Below, in pieces: positions 28,520 to 34,853 of a stretch of DNA of 64,000 nucleotides. Both the position numbers and the translations under genes were made by a program. Numbering within the stretch: position 1 is the stretch's first letter; each line of letters opens with the position of its first letter. The notes beneath the pieces are model-generated. The model searched no databases. It saw only the letters and a list, made by a program, of their open reading frames with translations, and had not been told where the DNA came from. The stretch comes from Akkermansia muciniphila (GTDB lineage Bacteria > Verrucomicrobiota > Verrucomicrobiia > Verrucomicrobiales > DEV007): positions 82,068 through 146,067 of the forward strand of contig CAMCXS010000005.1 of assembly GCA_945883495.1 (NCBI GenBank). Reading direction: 5' to 3'.

Positions 28520-29221
28520 ATGCGCAAGAAACACGTTGAAAATTGCCTCGCGGTGTCAGCGATCATTGTGACGCCTTTTGTGTTTTTCTGCAGCTCGGAT
28601 CGTCCCGAGGCTGTTGTTGGAACCGTTCCCAATTGGCTATTTGCGGATTCTCTCCATTACCGAGATGCAATTCTAAATATAGTTTCTGGCTATGTTGTAA
28701 GCGTCATATTTTACTTTTTAGTGGTTTCCCTTCCTGACCACCTCAAGAAGAAGATACACCAGAAACACGCGCTTAAAGTGTATCGGAGCTTCAAGATAGA
28801 TATCATCGGACTCATATTTAGCGCCTCTGGAAAATGCTATGGCACTGAGGAGATCGAGGAACTGATGGAGCCGTCTAGGTTCAGAGAATATTTCAAAGAG
28901 GACGAGACCGGTTCCGGGGGGCGGTGGTACGATTTTCTCAACGGCCTAGACGACTATCATCGTGGCAGAATCGCAACGGAACTTGAGATTCTTCGCGAAG
29001 AGTTACAGTTTTTAGTCAGTCATCATGACATAGACGATTCTGAGATCTACACTCATTTGAAGCAGGTTTCTGTAGCGATCCACGCCATGAGCAAAACCGG
29101 AGTCTCTTACGACGAACAGAAGCAATGGGGCCGATTTTTGTGGGCCCTTTTTTCCACCTTTGATTGGTCGTCGGGCTATCAAGATGAAGATCCGATTGTC
29201 CGCTCAATCCTCAGAATATAA
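28520..29221 (+). CDS. Two-helix membrane protein in a cassette
   Basis: A 233-residue protein from ATG 28520. Two hydrophobic helices lie near the N-terminus (LAVSAIIVTPFVFFCS, about 10-25; LNIVSGYVVSVIFYFLVVSL, about 52-71). A ~160-residue soluble, mainly helical domain follows (EIEELMEPSRFREYF, IATELEILREELQFLVSHHD). No catalytic motif is recognised. ATG lies 13 nt after an attC-like site, and the next left-hand attC box (GGGCGAAC) begins 3 nt after the stop. Topology recalls membrane effectors of anti-phage systems, but this is inference only. Confidence 0.65.
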   Translation: MRKKHVENCLAVSAIIVTPFVFFCSSDRPEAVVGTVPNWLFADSLHYRDAILNIVSGYVVSVIFYFLVVSLPDHLKKKIHQKHALKVYRSFKIDIIGLIFSASGKCYGTEEIEELMEPSRFREYFKEDETGSGGRWYDFLNGLDDYHRGRIATELEILREELQFLVSHHDIDDSEIYTHLKQVSVAIHAMSKTGVSYDEQKQWGRFLWALFSTFDWSSGYQDEDPIVRSILRI

Positions 29222-29222
29222 G

Positions 29223-29290
29223 AGGGCGAACAAGGCGGTGGGGCAACTCCGCTGCGCTTCGTGCGTACCCTGTCACGTTCGTCCGGAATC
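29223..29290 (+). repeat. Truncated attC-like site at end of intact cassettes
   Basis: The left half GGGCGAACAAGGCGGTGGGG is clear and touches the preceding stop codon. A right half pairs poorly (TGTCACGTTCGTCC keeps the ACGTTC box). It marks the transition from clean cassettes to decayed genes. Confidence 0.5.
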
Positions 29291-29294
29291 ATGG

Positions 29295-29648
29295 ATGCAC
29301 TGTAGTTCGATCGCCGCGTTGCGGGTCTTTGGCGACGACCTCGATCCTGAGGACGTCTCAGGATGGCTCGGTGCCACTCCCTCAAGCAGTCATCGAACAG
29401 GCGACGACGAAGTTTCGTCCGCAGGACGACGAAGGGTTCGAAAAACAGGCATGTGGTGCTTGGAGGCGAGCGGAGGGCCGCACGATTCCCTGCCAGATCA
29501 GGGATCCGATGACGTTCGCCAGGATGGAGAAGACGACTTTTACGAACAGGGGAGACCGCTGGACCTGCTCGATCCCTCCGGTGCCAGTTTCACAGAATCA
29601 ATCCGAATGGCCTGCCGGGCGATCGTCGCCACACGAACCAAGGATTGA
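29295..29648 (+). pseudogene. DUF4279-like gene, 5' portion (copy A)
   Basis: The first ~75 codons encode a DUF4279-like N-terminus: SIAALRVFGDDLDPEDVSGW, LGATPSSSHRTGDD, TGMWCLEAS. After LPDQ the sequence leaves the pattern seen in the other copies and continues with an unrelated ~48-codon tail. The expected second half (RFQIDMFCGFFMGE..) is missing, so this is a truncated or rearranged gene. DUF4279 proteins are small and of unknown function, some suspected immunity proteins. Confidence 0.6.
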
Positions 29649-29684
29649 ATCCGCCTGTGGGATGAACTATCCTCGTTGATCTCG

Positions 29685-29894
29685 ATGAGTTTGACCGAAA
29701 TTCAGCAACAGGTTTCTCAGATGTCGCCCGAAGAACGCGACAAGCTTTCCGCTTTTCTGGTTGCTCTAAGAAGTAGGGAAAGTGCATTTTTTTCTGAAGT
29801 TTCCAGGCGACTTGACGATCCATCCGAGAAGTGGATCGATTGGGATCAGGCGAAGAACGAGCTCGGATTCACGGACGAAGAGTTGCGACCGTGA
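29685..29894 (+). CDS. Antitoxin of two-gene module, copy 1
   Basis: A 69-residue protein: a helical N-terminus (MSLTEIQQQVSQMSPEERDK), then an acidic tail with a conserved aromatic (WIDWDQAKNEL). It shares pattern with the proteins at 31557 and 33874 (T/S-F/L-xEIxxEVxxLxPxERxxLxAFLVxL). The stop overlaps the next gene's GTG (GTGA). Small size, overlap and repeated pairing point to an antitoxin; no experimental family name can be given. Confidence 0.6.
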   Translation: MSLTEIQQQVSQMSPEERDKLSAFLVALRSRESAFFSEVSRRLDDPSEKWIDWDQAKNELGFTDEELRP

Positions 29895-30151
29895 ACGATT
29901 ATCGGGTGTTTTTGAACTACGAGGTGATGGAGACGCTTCGCAGGCTTCGCGGACCTGACCGCATGATTGTTGGGCGGTTCATCGAAAGCCTGGGACCAAA
30001 TCCATTTCAAGAAGGGGACTACAAGGAAAAGGACCCTTCAGGGCGATACATAGAAATCAAAATACTTGGCCGCCATGCTCTGTTCTTCTGGGCTGATCAC
30101 CCCGTCTCCGAAATAAAGGTGGTTGGCCTTAGGAAGGCAGACAAGCCATAG
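29891..30151 (+). CDS. RelE/ParE-like putative toxin, copy 1
   Basis: An 86-residue protein starting at GTG 29891 with 4-nt overlap. It is mainly beta (YRVFLNYEVMETLRRLRG, YIEIKILGRHALFFWADHPV, EIKVVGL), matching the helix-helix-beta sheet pattern of RelE/ParE folds. GDYKEKDPSGR is a conserved loop shared with copies 2 and 3. Such toxins cleave ribosome-bound mRNA or inhibit gyrase; which applies here is unknown. Confidence 0.6.
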   Translation: MNDYRVFLNYEVMETLRRLRGPDRMIVGRFIESLGPNPFQEGDYKEKDPSGRYIEIKILGRHALFFWADHPVSEIKVVGLRKADKP

Positions 30152-30212
30152 AATCAGCCAGGGAACGTCAACAAAGGCGAACAAAAGCCGCAGCAGAACC
30201 GGCCGCTGATCG

Positions 30213-30365
30213 CATCATGCACGGTAGTTCAATTACCGCGTTGCGGGTCTTTGGCGACGACCTCGATCCTGCGGTTCCAGATCGACAGGTTCCGCCGCTT
30301 TTTTTATGGGGGAATCTTCCGAGGGACTGGAGCTTTCCGCCGCGGTCATGGGGGTGCTGAAGCTG
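30213..30365 (+). pseudogene. DUF4279-like remnant with internal deletion (copy C)
   Basis: The 5' part matches copies A and B (ACCGCGTTGCGGGTCTTTGG, then CGACGACCTCGATCCTG). It jumps directly to the sequence found in copy D (CGGTTCCAGATCGACA..), deleting ~150 bp of the gene middle. A run of seven T at the FF position adds one base compared with copy D and shifts the frame. It is clearly non-functional. Confidence 0.6.
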
Positions 30366-30526
30366 GGAAGAATCGATCCGTTGGCGATTGGGGGCATTCC
30401 CTCTGTGCTCCCGGTGTCCTCTGTGGTGAAGAAGTGCCATTTTCACCACAGAGGGCACAGAGTTCACAGAGACCAGAGTCGAAACGATCGGATTCGCAGC
30501 TTGCCATCATCTTCGTCCCTTCGGTC

Positions 30527-30584
30527 GCAAGCGATTCCGGTCGCCTGAACGGCACCGGTGATGCGGACGTTGAATTCGGGTCGA
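30527..30584 (+). repeat. attC-derived hairpin (30.5 kb copy)
   Basis: AAGCGATTCCGGTCGCC, loop TGAA, CGGCACCGGTGATGCGGACG then TTG. The right half is nearly identical to the near-ideal attC at 27896-27955, but the left outer box has lost its AAC (GGTCGCAAGCG). It may no longer be a good recombination substrate. It lies 30 nt before the antitoxin at 30614. Confidence 0.55.
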
Positions 30585-30613
30585 CAGATCAGTAGAATCA
30601 AGGAATCTACAGA

Positions 30614-30829
30614 ATGAGTGTCGCCGAAATCCAGAAGGAAGTAGCCTCGCTATCCGAGAAGGAACGTGCCGAACTTGCGGCCTTCATCCTCGATACGCTC
30701 GAAGGCGAATGCCATGAGGTCCCCGATGCAGAGGCACTTCGACGAAGAGATGAATTGTTGAGCGGCCAAGTCACAGGGATGAACCGCGCGGAGTTTGCCA
30801 CTGAGTGTGGACATCCAGGCAATGGCTGA
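30614..30829 (+). CDS. Antitoxin of ParE-type module
   Basis: A 71-residue protein with ATG preceded by a GAATC..AG stretch. The N-terminal helix-rich part (MSVAEIQKEVASLSEKERAE) resembles the other small antitoxins here; the C-terminus (LRRRDELLSGQVTGM) is typical of antitoxins that bury a short segment in the toxin. The 3' end overlaps the toxin by 8 nt (ATGGCTGA). An almost identical copy lies at 33495. Confidence 0.75.
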   Translation: MSVAEIQKEVASLSEKERAELAAFILDTLEGECHEVPDAEALRRRDELLSGQVTGMNRAEFATECGHPGNG

Positions 30830-31115
30830 ACTCATTTTTCACCCAGAGGCATCACAGGACGTAAGGGACATCCAATTTCATTATTCACAAATATCAGAAT
30901 CCTTAGCTTCGCGTTTTTGGGGAGAACTGAACTTGATTCTTGATCGCATCGAGCAAAACCCCGAACAGCACCATTTTGATCGATCTGGGCTACGGAGATC
31001 AAACCTGAAGAAGTTCCCCTATCACGTGCTCTTTGAAATCACTCCGCAATGCATCTTCATCTTGGTGGTGAGGCACGATAAAAGGCATCCGTCTTACGGC
31101 CTCGACAGGAAATAA
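30822..31115 (+). CDS. ParE/RelE-family toxin
   Basis: A 97-residue protein starting with MAELIFHPEASQDVRDI and containing HYSQISESLASRFWGELNLI, FPYHVLFEITPQCIFILVV and HDKRHPSYG, all standard ParE-family landmarks. ATG 30822 is chosen because it overlaps the antitoxin stop. An upstream TTG would add nine unconserved residues. Predicted to poison gyrase or translation; intact by length. Confidence 0.85.
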   Translation: MAELIFHPEASQDVRDIQFHYSQISESLASRFWGELNLILDRIEQNPEQHHFDRSGLRRSNLKKFPYHVLFEITPQCIFILVVRHDKRHPSYGLDRK

Positions 31116-31556
31116 CGTCAAGGCAGCACCAGGCGCTGAACGCCGAACACTGATCGCATCGGGTGGCCGCTGGGTGCTGAAGCTGGGAAAAATCGATTCG
31201 TTGGCGATTGGGGGCATTCCCTCTGTGCTCCCGGTGTCCTCTGTGGTGAAGAAGTGGCATTTTCACCACAGAGGGCACAGAGTTCACAGAGACCAGAATC
31301 GAAACGACCGGATTTGCAGCTTGCGGCCATCTTCGGCACGTCGCTCGTAAGCGATTCCGGACGCCTGAACGGTGCCGGTGATGGGGTGTGAATGATTGTG
31401 ATGGACGCTGGAACGGAATTCTTGGGAATTCCGCTACTCAGAATTCATTCTCGTAGCGGAATCGCCCACGCATTCCGCCCTTTCTGACCATCAGTTCCAT
31501 TTACGCCATCGTTCATGTGAACACTTGACGCCGCGTTTTCGGTGGGCCATCATGTC
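31116..31556. other. Spacer with REP palindrome, attC-derived half and 55-bp unit
   Basis: 31215-31310 is the CACCACAGAGG palindrome. 31347-31383 is the attC-derived sequence lacking its GACGTT end. 31403-31457 is one copy of a 55-bp unit that is present four times at 35106-35325. The whole block 31190-31485 is duplicated there. Confidence 0.65.
31403..31457. repeat. 55-bp repeat unit, single copy
   Basis: The unit begins GGACGCTGGAACGG and contains two EcoRI-type GAATTC palindromes (GGAATTCTTGGGAATTCC) and CAGAATTCATTC. Flanks (GTGAATGATTGTGAT before; GGAATCGCCCACGCATTCCG after) are identical to those of the four-unit array at 35106-35325. Confidence 0.85.
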
Positions 31557-31772
31557 ATGATGACCTTTGAAGCGATCGAAAGGGAAGCCTGCTCCCTCCC
31601 AAGCGTGGAAAGAAGACGGTTGATTGCCCACCTCGTCGCCTTGCAGGTCGCCGAAGATGACCCCGGCCATGCGGAAAAGATGGCCGCCAAGATTGATTGC
31701 ACGGATCCATCGCGGTGGAAAACAATCGAGGAAGTAGAGGCTGAGTTGGGACTAGGCGATGGCGAGTCGTAA
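31557..31772 (+). CDS. Antitoxin of two-gene module, copy 2
   Basis: A 71-residue protein (MMTFEAIEREACSLPSVERR..). It shares spacing and pattern with copies 1 and 3, ending in an acidic segment DPSRWKTIEEVEAELGLGD. It overlaps the toxin gene by 14 nt. Two consecutive ATG codons (31557, 31560) and a GTG at 31542 are possible starts. Confidence 0.6.
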   Translation: MMTFEAIEREACSLPSVERRRLIAHLVALQVAEDDPGHAEKMAAKIDCTDPSRWKTIEEVEAELGLGDGES

Positions 31773-32040
31773 TTACCGCCTTCTCATCGATGCGGACGTG
31801 ATTGATTTTCTTCGAACAAGGCCAAGAAGAACGCAGGAGTCGATGCTTGCCAAGCTCCGCCAAATCGCGGCTTTTCCCGCAGATTTCTACGACTTCACAG
31901 AAAGGGATCGGGTCGGACGGGATCTTGGGGTGCATCTGTTTGGGAATTATGCAATCCGCTTCTGGGAGGATCCGGCCGACGGTCATCTGAAGGTTCTTGA
32001 AATCTCATCGGTGCTCCCGCCGAGCAGTGGCAAGCCGTGA
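31759..32040 (+). CDS. RelE/ParE-like putative toxin, copy 2
   Basis: A 93-residue protein homologous by pattern to 29891 and 34059: NYRLLIDADVIDFL, AKLRQIAAFPADFYDFTERD, FGNYAIRFWEDPADGHLKVL. The stop codon lies inside a following attC-like site, so this module itself looks like a cassette. Confidence 0.6.
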   Translation: MASRNYRLLIDADVIDFLRTRPRRTQESMLAKLRQIAAFPADFYDFTERDRVGRDLGVHLFGNYAIRFWEDPADGHLKVLEISSVLPPSSGKP

Positions 32041-32100
32041 GCGAACAAGGGGCGGATGACCGACGCCGGATCGGCGCTGCATCGCCCGGGAGTCCGGGAT
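32039..32100 (+). repeat. attC-like recombination site 5 of second array
   Basis: GAGCGAACAAGGGGCGGATGA..CGACGCC, loop GGAT, GGCGCTGCATCGCCCGGG. The arms GGGCG-ATG-CGCC pair with extrahelical bases. The left box GCGAAC is good; the right box is degenerate (GAGTCCGGG). The site starts in the toxin stop codon and ends 1 nt before the DUF4279 copy B start. Confidence 0.65.
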
Positions 32101-32101
32101 C

Positions 32102-32335
32102 ATGACCATAAAATGCAGTTCGATCGCCGCGTTGCGAGTCTCTGGCGACGACCTCGATCCTGAGGACGTCTCAGAATGGCTTGGTGGCACTCCCTCAAGC
32201 AGTCATCAAAAAGGCGACGTTGAAGTTTCGGCCGCAGGACGACGAAGTGTCCGGAAAACAGGCATGTGGTGCTTGGAGGCGAGCAGAGGGCCGCACGACT
32301 CCCTGCCAGATCAGGTATCGCGCATCCTATTTGGC
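32102..32335 (+). pseudogene. DUF4279-like gene, 5' portion (copy B), truncated by a REP palindrome
   Basis: ATG ACC ATA AAA begins a DUF4279-like N-terminus (SSIAALRVSGDDLDPEDVSE, WLGGTPSSSHQKGD, TGMWCLEASRGPHDSL). The reading frame runs through PDQVSRIL and then straight into the CACCACAGAGG palindrome at 32335. Copy D at 34546 starts from the same VSRIL point, so B and D together would reconstruct one full gene. The open frame continues artificially to 32524. Confidence 0.65.
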
Positions 32336-32762
32336 ATGCCCTCTGTGCTCCCGGTGTCCTCTGTGGTGAAGGAGTGCCATTTTCACCACAGAGGGCACAG
32401 AGTTCACAGAGACCAGAATCGAGAGGCTCAGCTGACTCTGACTCTGACTCTGTCTTGGCCTGGGCGTACTCGTGTGGGAGGGGAACAGGGGGGGATGAAT
32501 CTGGTGGACCGTGACGAAGTTTAAGATTTAAGGCGCGAAGAGCCGATCCGTTGGCGATTGGGGCATGCCCTCTGTGCTCCCGGTGTCCTCTGTGGTGAAG
32601 AAGTGCCATTTTCACCACAGAGGGCACAGAGTTCACAGAGACCAGAATCGAAACCACCGGATTTGCAGCTTGCGGCCATCTTCGGCACGTCGCTCGTAAG
32701 CGATTCCGGACGCCTGAACGGTGCCGGTGATGCGGGACGTTGAATTCGGGTCGACAGATCGC
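32336..32762. repeat. Two CACCACAGAGG palindromes and an attC-derived hairpin
   Basis: Large palindromes occupy 32335-32425 and 32570-32660. Between them is a CTGACTCTGACTCTGACTCT microsatellite (about 32431-32452). 32694-32746 is an attC-derived hairpin (AAGCGATTCCGGACGCC..GATGCGGGACGTTG) like that at 30527. No gene. Confidence 0.65.
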
Positions 32763-33443
32763 TCAGGCTGACTCGCCGCGATCAGCGGTCGCAGTCCAGT
32801 CGCTTGTTCGCTTCCCGGCTTCCGTTCGAATGATGGTCCGGCCAGACTGCTCCTGCCGCGCTCGTGCGGAGGCAATCATTGCATGGACATCGTAACCGTG
32901 CTCTTCGGCGATCGCCTCCTTGATCGAGCGGACTTGCTCCACGACGCTTTGCATTATGGTTTCATCAGTTTTCATCGCCTTTAGATCCTCCGGGGTGCAA
33001 ATGATCGACATGGTGTGCCCGAGCCCACGGAAACATTCTCCGATCCTCTTCCATATTCGGGGATTGGCGATGTGTTTGCAATTCCAAGTGAGCAGGTAGT
33101 TGATCCCGTGGACCGAGGCGGTCGCGATGTGAATGGCATCCTCTCCGGCCTTCGCCGGTAGGATGCCGCTGCGAAGCAATGCGTCCGCGGCGATCTCGAC
33201 CTCGTCATTTAGGTCGAGGAGCGGGAGACCGCGCAACATCTCGAGCCGTCGGGCCGCCATCTCGTCATCTCCCCGCTCGCTCTCATCCAAGACTGCTTGC
33301 GAACAGACCAAGTCAAACTCCTGCCGATGGTTGTCCCACCAAATCTTGGTCAGTTGCTGTCTTCCAGCCTCAATCAATCTCGGCGAGGGACGCGCCACGT
33401 ATAGACTGGGAATCGTTGTTTCTATGTAGATTGATTCCTTCAT
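32763..33443 (-). CDS. PIN-domain toxin fused to its antitoxin
   Basis: A 226-residue ORF on the opposite strand to its neighbours. Residues 1-153 are a PIN ribonuclease of the type starting SIYIETTIPSLYVARPS, with SQAVLDESERGD and EDAIHIATASVHGINYLLTW supplying acidic residues, ending IICTPEDL. Residues 157-226 (MKTDETIMQSVVEQVRSIKE, AIAEEHGYDVHAMIASARAR) match the separate small antitoxin normally encoded next to such toxins (pattern IKDxLAxExGYDVHxL). Here there is no stop between them, so both are one polypeptide unless translation restarts at Met157. Confidence 0.75.
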   Translation of the reverse strand: MKESIYIETTIPSLYVARPSPRLIEAGRQQLTKIWWDNHRQEFDLVCSQAVLDESERGDDEMAARRLEMLRGLPLLDLNDEVEIAADALLRSGILPAKAGEDAIHIATASVHGINYLLTWNCKHIANPRIWKRIGECFRGLGHTMSIICTPEDLKAMKTDETIMQSVVEQVRSIKEAIAEEHGYDVHAMIASARARQEQSGRTIIRTEAGKRTSDWTATADRGESA

Positions 33444-33494
33444 CCGTTGTCATTTGTCGTCTGAAGCGATCAGTAGAATCAAGGAACCTACTGA

Positions 33495-33710
33495 ATGAGT
33501 GTCGCCGAAATCCAGAAGGAAGTAGCCTCGCTACCGGAGAAAGAACGTGCCGAACTTGCGGCCTTCATCCTCGATACGCTCGAAGGCGAATGCCATGAGG
33601 TCGCCGATGCCGATGCACTTCGACGAAGAGACGAATTGTTGAGCGGCCAAGTCACAGGGATGAACCGCGCGGAGTTTGCCACTGAGTGTGGACATCCAGG
33701 CAATGGCTGA
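33495..33710 (+). CDS. Orphan antitoxin, duplicate of 30614-30829
   Basis: A 71-residue protein differing from the 30614 copy at four positions. The upstream 20 nt (GATCAGTAGAATCAAGGAA) are also duplicated. The downstream toxin is truncated, so this antitoxin has no functional partner of its own but could still neutralise the 30822 toxin in trans. Confidence 0.75.
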   Translation: MSVAEIQKEVASLPEKERAELAAFILDTLEGECHEVADADALRRRDELLSGQVTGMNRAEFATECGHPGNG

Positions 33711-33780
33711 ACTCATCTTTCACCCAGAGGTATCACAGGACGTAAGGGACATTCAATTTCATTATTCACAAATATCATAA
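33703..33780 (+). pseudogene. Truncated ParE-type toxin remnant
   Basis: ATG overlaps the orphan antitoxin stop as in the intact copy. The first 25 codons (MAELIFHPEVSQDVRDIQFH, then YSQIS) are nearly identical to the 30822 toxin, then TAA follows and the rest of the gene is absent. A deletion or replacement joins unrelated sequence at about 33778. Confidence 0.85.
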
Positions 33781-33873
33781 TCTTTTGGCAATCCACAGGT
33801 CACTGGAATGCATGCATGCATACCGCAACGTTCAGGAATCGACAATGGCGAGTCTCAGGGGTAGAATGCCAAC

Positions 33874-34059
33874 ATGTCTTTTGATGAATTGAAACGCGAG
33901 GTTGAGGCGCTCGGTCCGAGAGAAAGGCATGAACTCTCCGTCTTTTTGGTGCGTTTAGAAAACACAGAAAATCCTGATTACTGGCGAGAGATCCGAAGGC
34001 GGATCGATGATCGGGATCCCGAGCACTGGGTCAGCCTCGAAGAATTGACCAAGTCGTAA
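33874..34059 (+). CDS. Antitoxin of two-gene module, copy 3
   Basis: A 61-residue protein (MSFDELKREVEALGPRERHE..LSVFLVRLENT), ending DRDPEHWVSLEELTKS. It resembles copies 1 and 2 in pattern and size. Stop and the next start share one base (TAATG). Confidence 0.6.
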   Translation: MSFDELKREVEALGPRERHELSVFLVRLENTENPDYWREIRRRIDDRDPEHWVSLEELTKS

Positions 34060-34316
34060 TGGCAGAGGACTACAAGGTCTTCGTTCACATGGATGTCCTT
34101 GGAATTCTTCCGAAGTCCGGAGCACGCCGTGAGTCAGTGCTTCAATTCCTCGCTACACTGGGCAGTTTCGCTCACCTCGGCGGAGACTACCAGGAGAAAG
34201 ATCCCGAGACTGGGAGGCCGGTTGAAGTGTCGTTGGTCGCTGGCTATGCGCTCACATGGTGGGTTGACGCACCGGTTCGTGAAGTTAAGCTCGTCCAGAT
34301 TCGACCCGCAGATTGA
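34059..34316 (+). CDS. RelE/ParE-like putative toxin, copy 3
   Basis: An 85-residue protein: DYKVFVHMDVLGILPKSG, FLATLGSFAHLGGDYQEKDP, GRPVEVSLVAGYALTWWVD, APVREVKLVQI. It shares the GDYxEKDPxxGR loop with copy 1. Intact by length; activity unproven. Confidence 0.6.
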   Translation: MAEDYKVFVHMDVLGILPKSGARRESVLQFLATLGSFAHLGGDYQEKDPETGRPVEVSLVAGYALTWWVDAPVREVKLVQIRPAD

Positions 34317-34344
34317 ACAGGGGCCCGGTCGTTCTTCGGTTACT

Positions 34345-34527
34345 ATGGCCGAAGAGGATGGCGTGTCCGTTGACAGCCTGATTTTGACCATCTTATCTCA
34401 ACGAATTGCCGAAGAGGATGCCGAATCGTATGTGAAGATGAGAGGCCGCCGCGGAAGTGCCGAAGCCTTGAGGAAGATCCTTGAGCTGGCACCCGATGTC
34501 GAGCCTTCGCCGGAAGACAGAGTCTAA
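34345..34527 (+). CDS. Antitoxin-like protein, probably N-terminally truncated
   Basis: A 60-residue protein, AEEDGVSVDSLILTILSQRI followed by EEDAESYVKMRGRRGSAEAL and ILELAPDVEPSPEDRV. This is the C-terminal two thirds of ribbon-helix-helix antitoxins, in which AxEEGVSxNQxI follows an N-terminal beta strand and the protein ends VPDxEPxxxDR. The DNA-binding strand is missing, so it may be a remnant. No toxin follows. Confidence 0.5.
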   Translation: MAEEDGVSVDSLILTILSQRIAEEDAESYVKMRGRRGSAEALRKILELAPDVEPSPEDRV

Positions 34528-34545
34528 GAGGAGAACCTGGCGGCG

Positions 34546-34853
34546 CAGTATCGCGCATCCTGTCTGGCTTGACCTCGGATTTGGAGATTTGGATTCGCCT
34601 GCAGCAGCGGTTCCAGATCGACATGTTCTGCGGCTTTTTCATGGGGGAATCTTCTGAGGGATTGGAGCTTTCCGCTGCGGTCATGGGGTTGCTGGCCGAG
34701 CGAGGTGTTCGGCTCGCGGTCTGCCTTTACGGACCTGATGGCCCGCCCCTGGAGCTTGACGCGCCCTGCCCATGCAGGTCTGGCAGAAATTATGGGGATT
34801 GTTGCGGCAGCTGGATGACTGCTGACACCAGGGATGGCAACGGTGGGCAATAA
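34546..34853 (+). pseudogene. DUF4279-like gene, 3' portion with SEC-C motif (copy D)
   Basis: The frame opens at the VSRIL point shared with copy B and runs SGLTSDLEIWIRLQQRFQID, MFCGFFMGESSEGLELSAAV, MGLLAERGVRLAVCLYGPDG. It ends with CPCRSGRNYGDCCG, a zinc-binding SEC-C motif. A TTG at 34569 could start a 94-residue product, but the conserved N-terminal half is missing. It shows what the complete family member looked like: DUF4279 domain plus SEC-C tail. Confidence 0.65.

Larger units (their letters stand above)
30152..30613. other. Spacer with decayed DUF4279 copy C, REP palindrome and attC-derived hairpin
   Basis: 30160-30212 contains left attC boxes (GTCAACAAAGG, GGCGAACAAAAGCCGC) without a right half. 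30213-30365 is a DUF4279 remnant. 30390-30480 is a large palindrome (CTCTGTGGTGAAG..CACCACAGAG). 30527-30584 is an attC-derived hairpin. No intact gene. Confidence 0.6.

Noticed and set aside
32100..32657. ORFs over CACCACAGAGG palindromes (peptide HHRGHREHRG)
   Set aside because: Repeat-derived; the same peptide appears at each palindrome on both strands.
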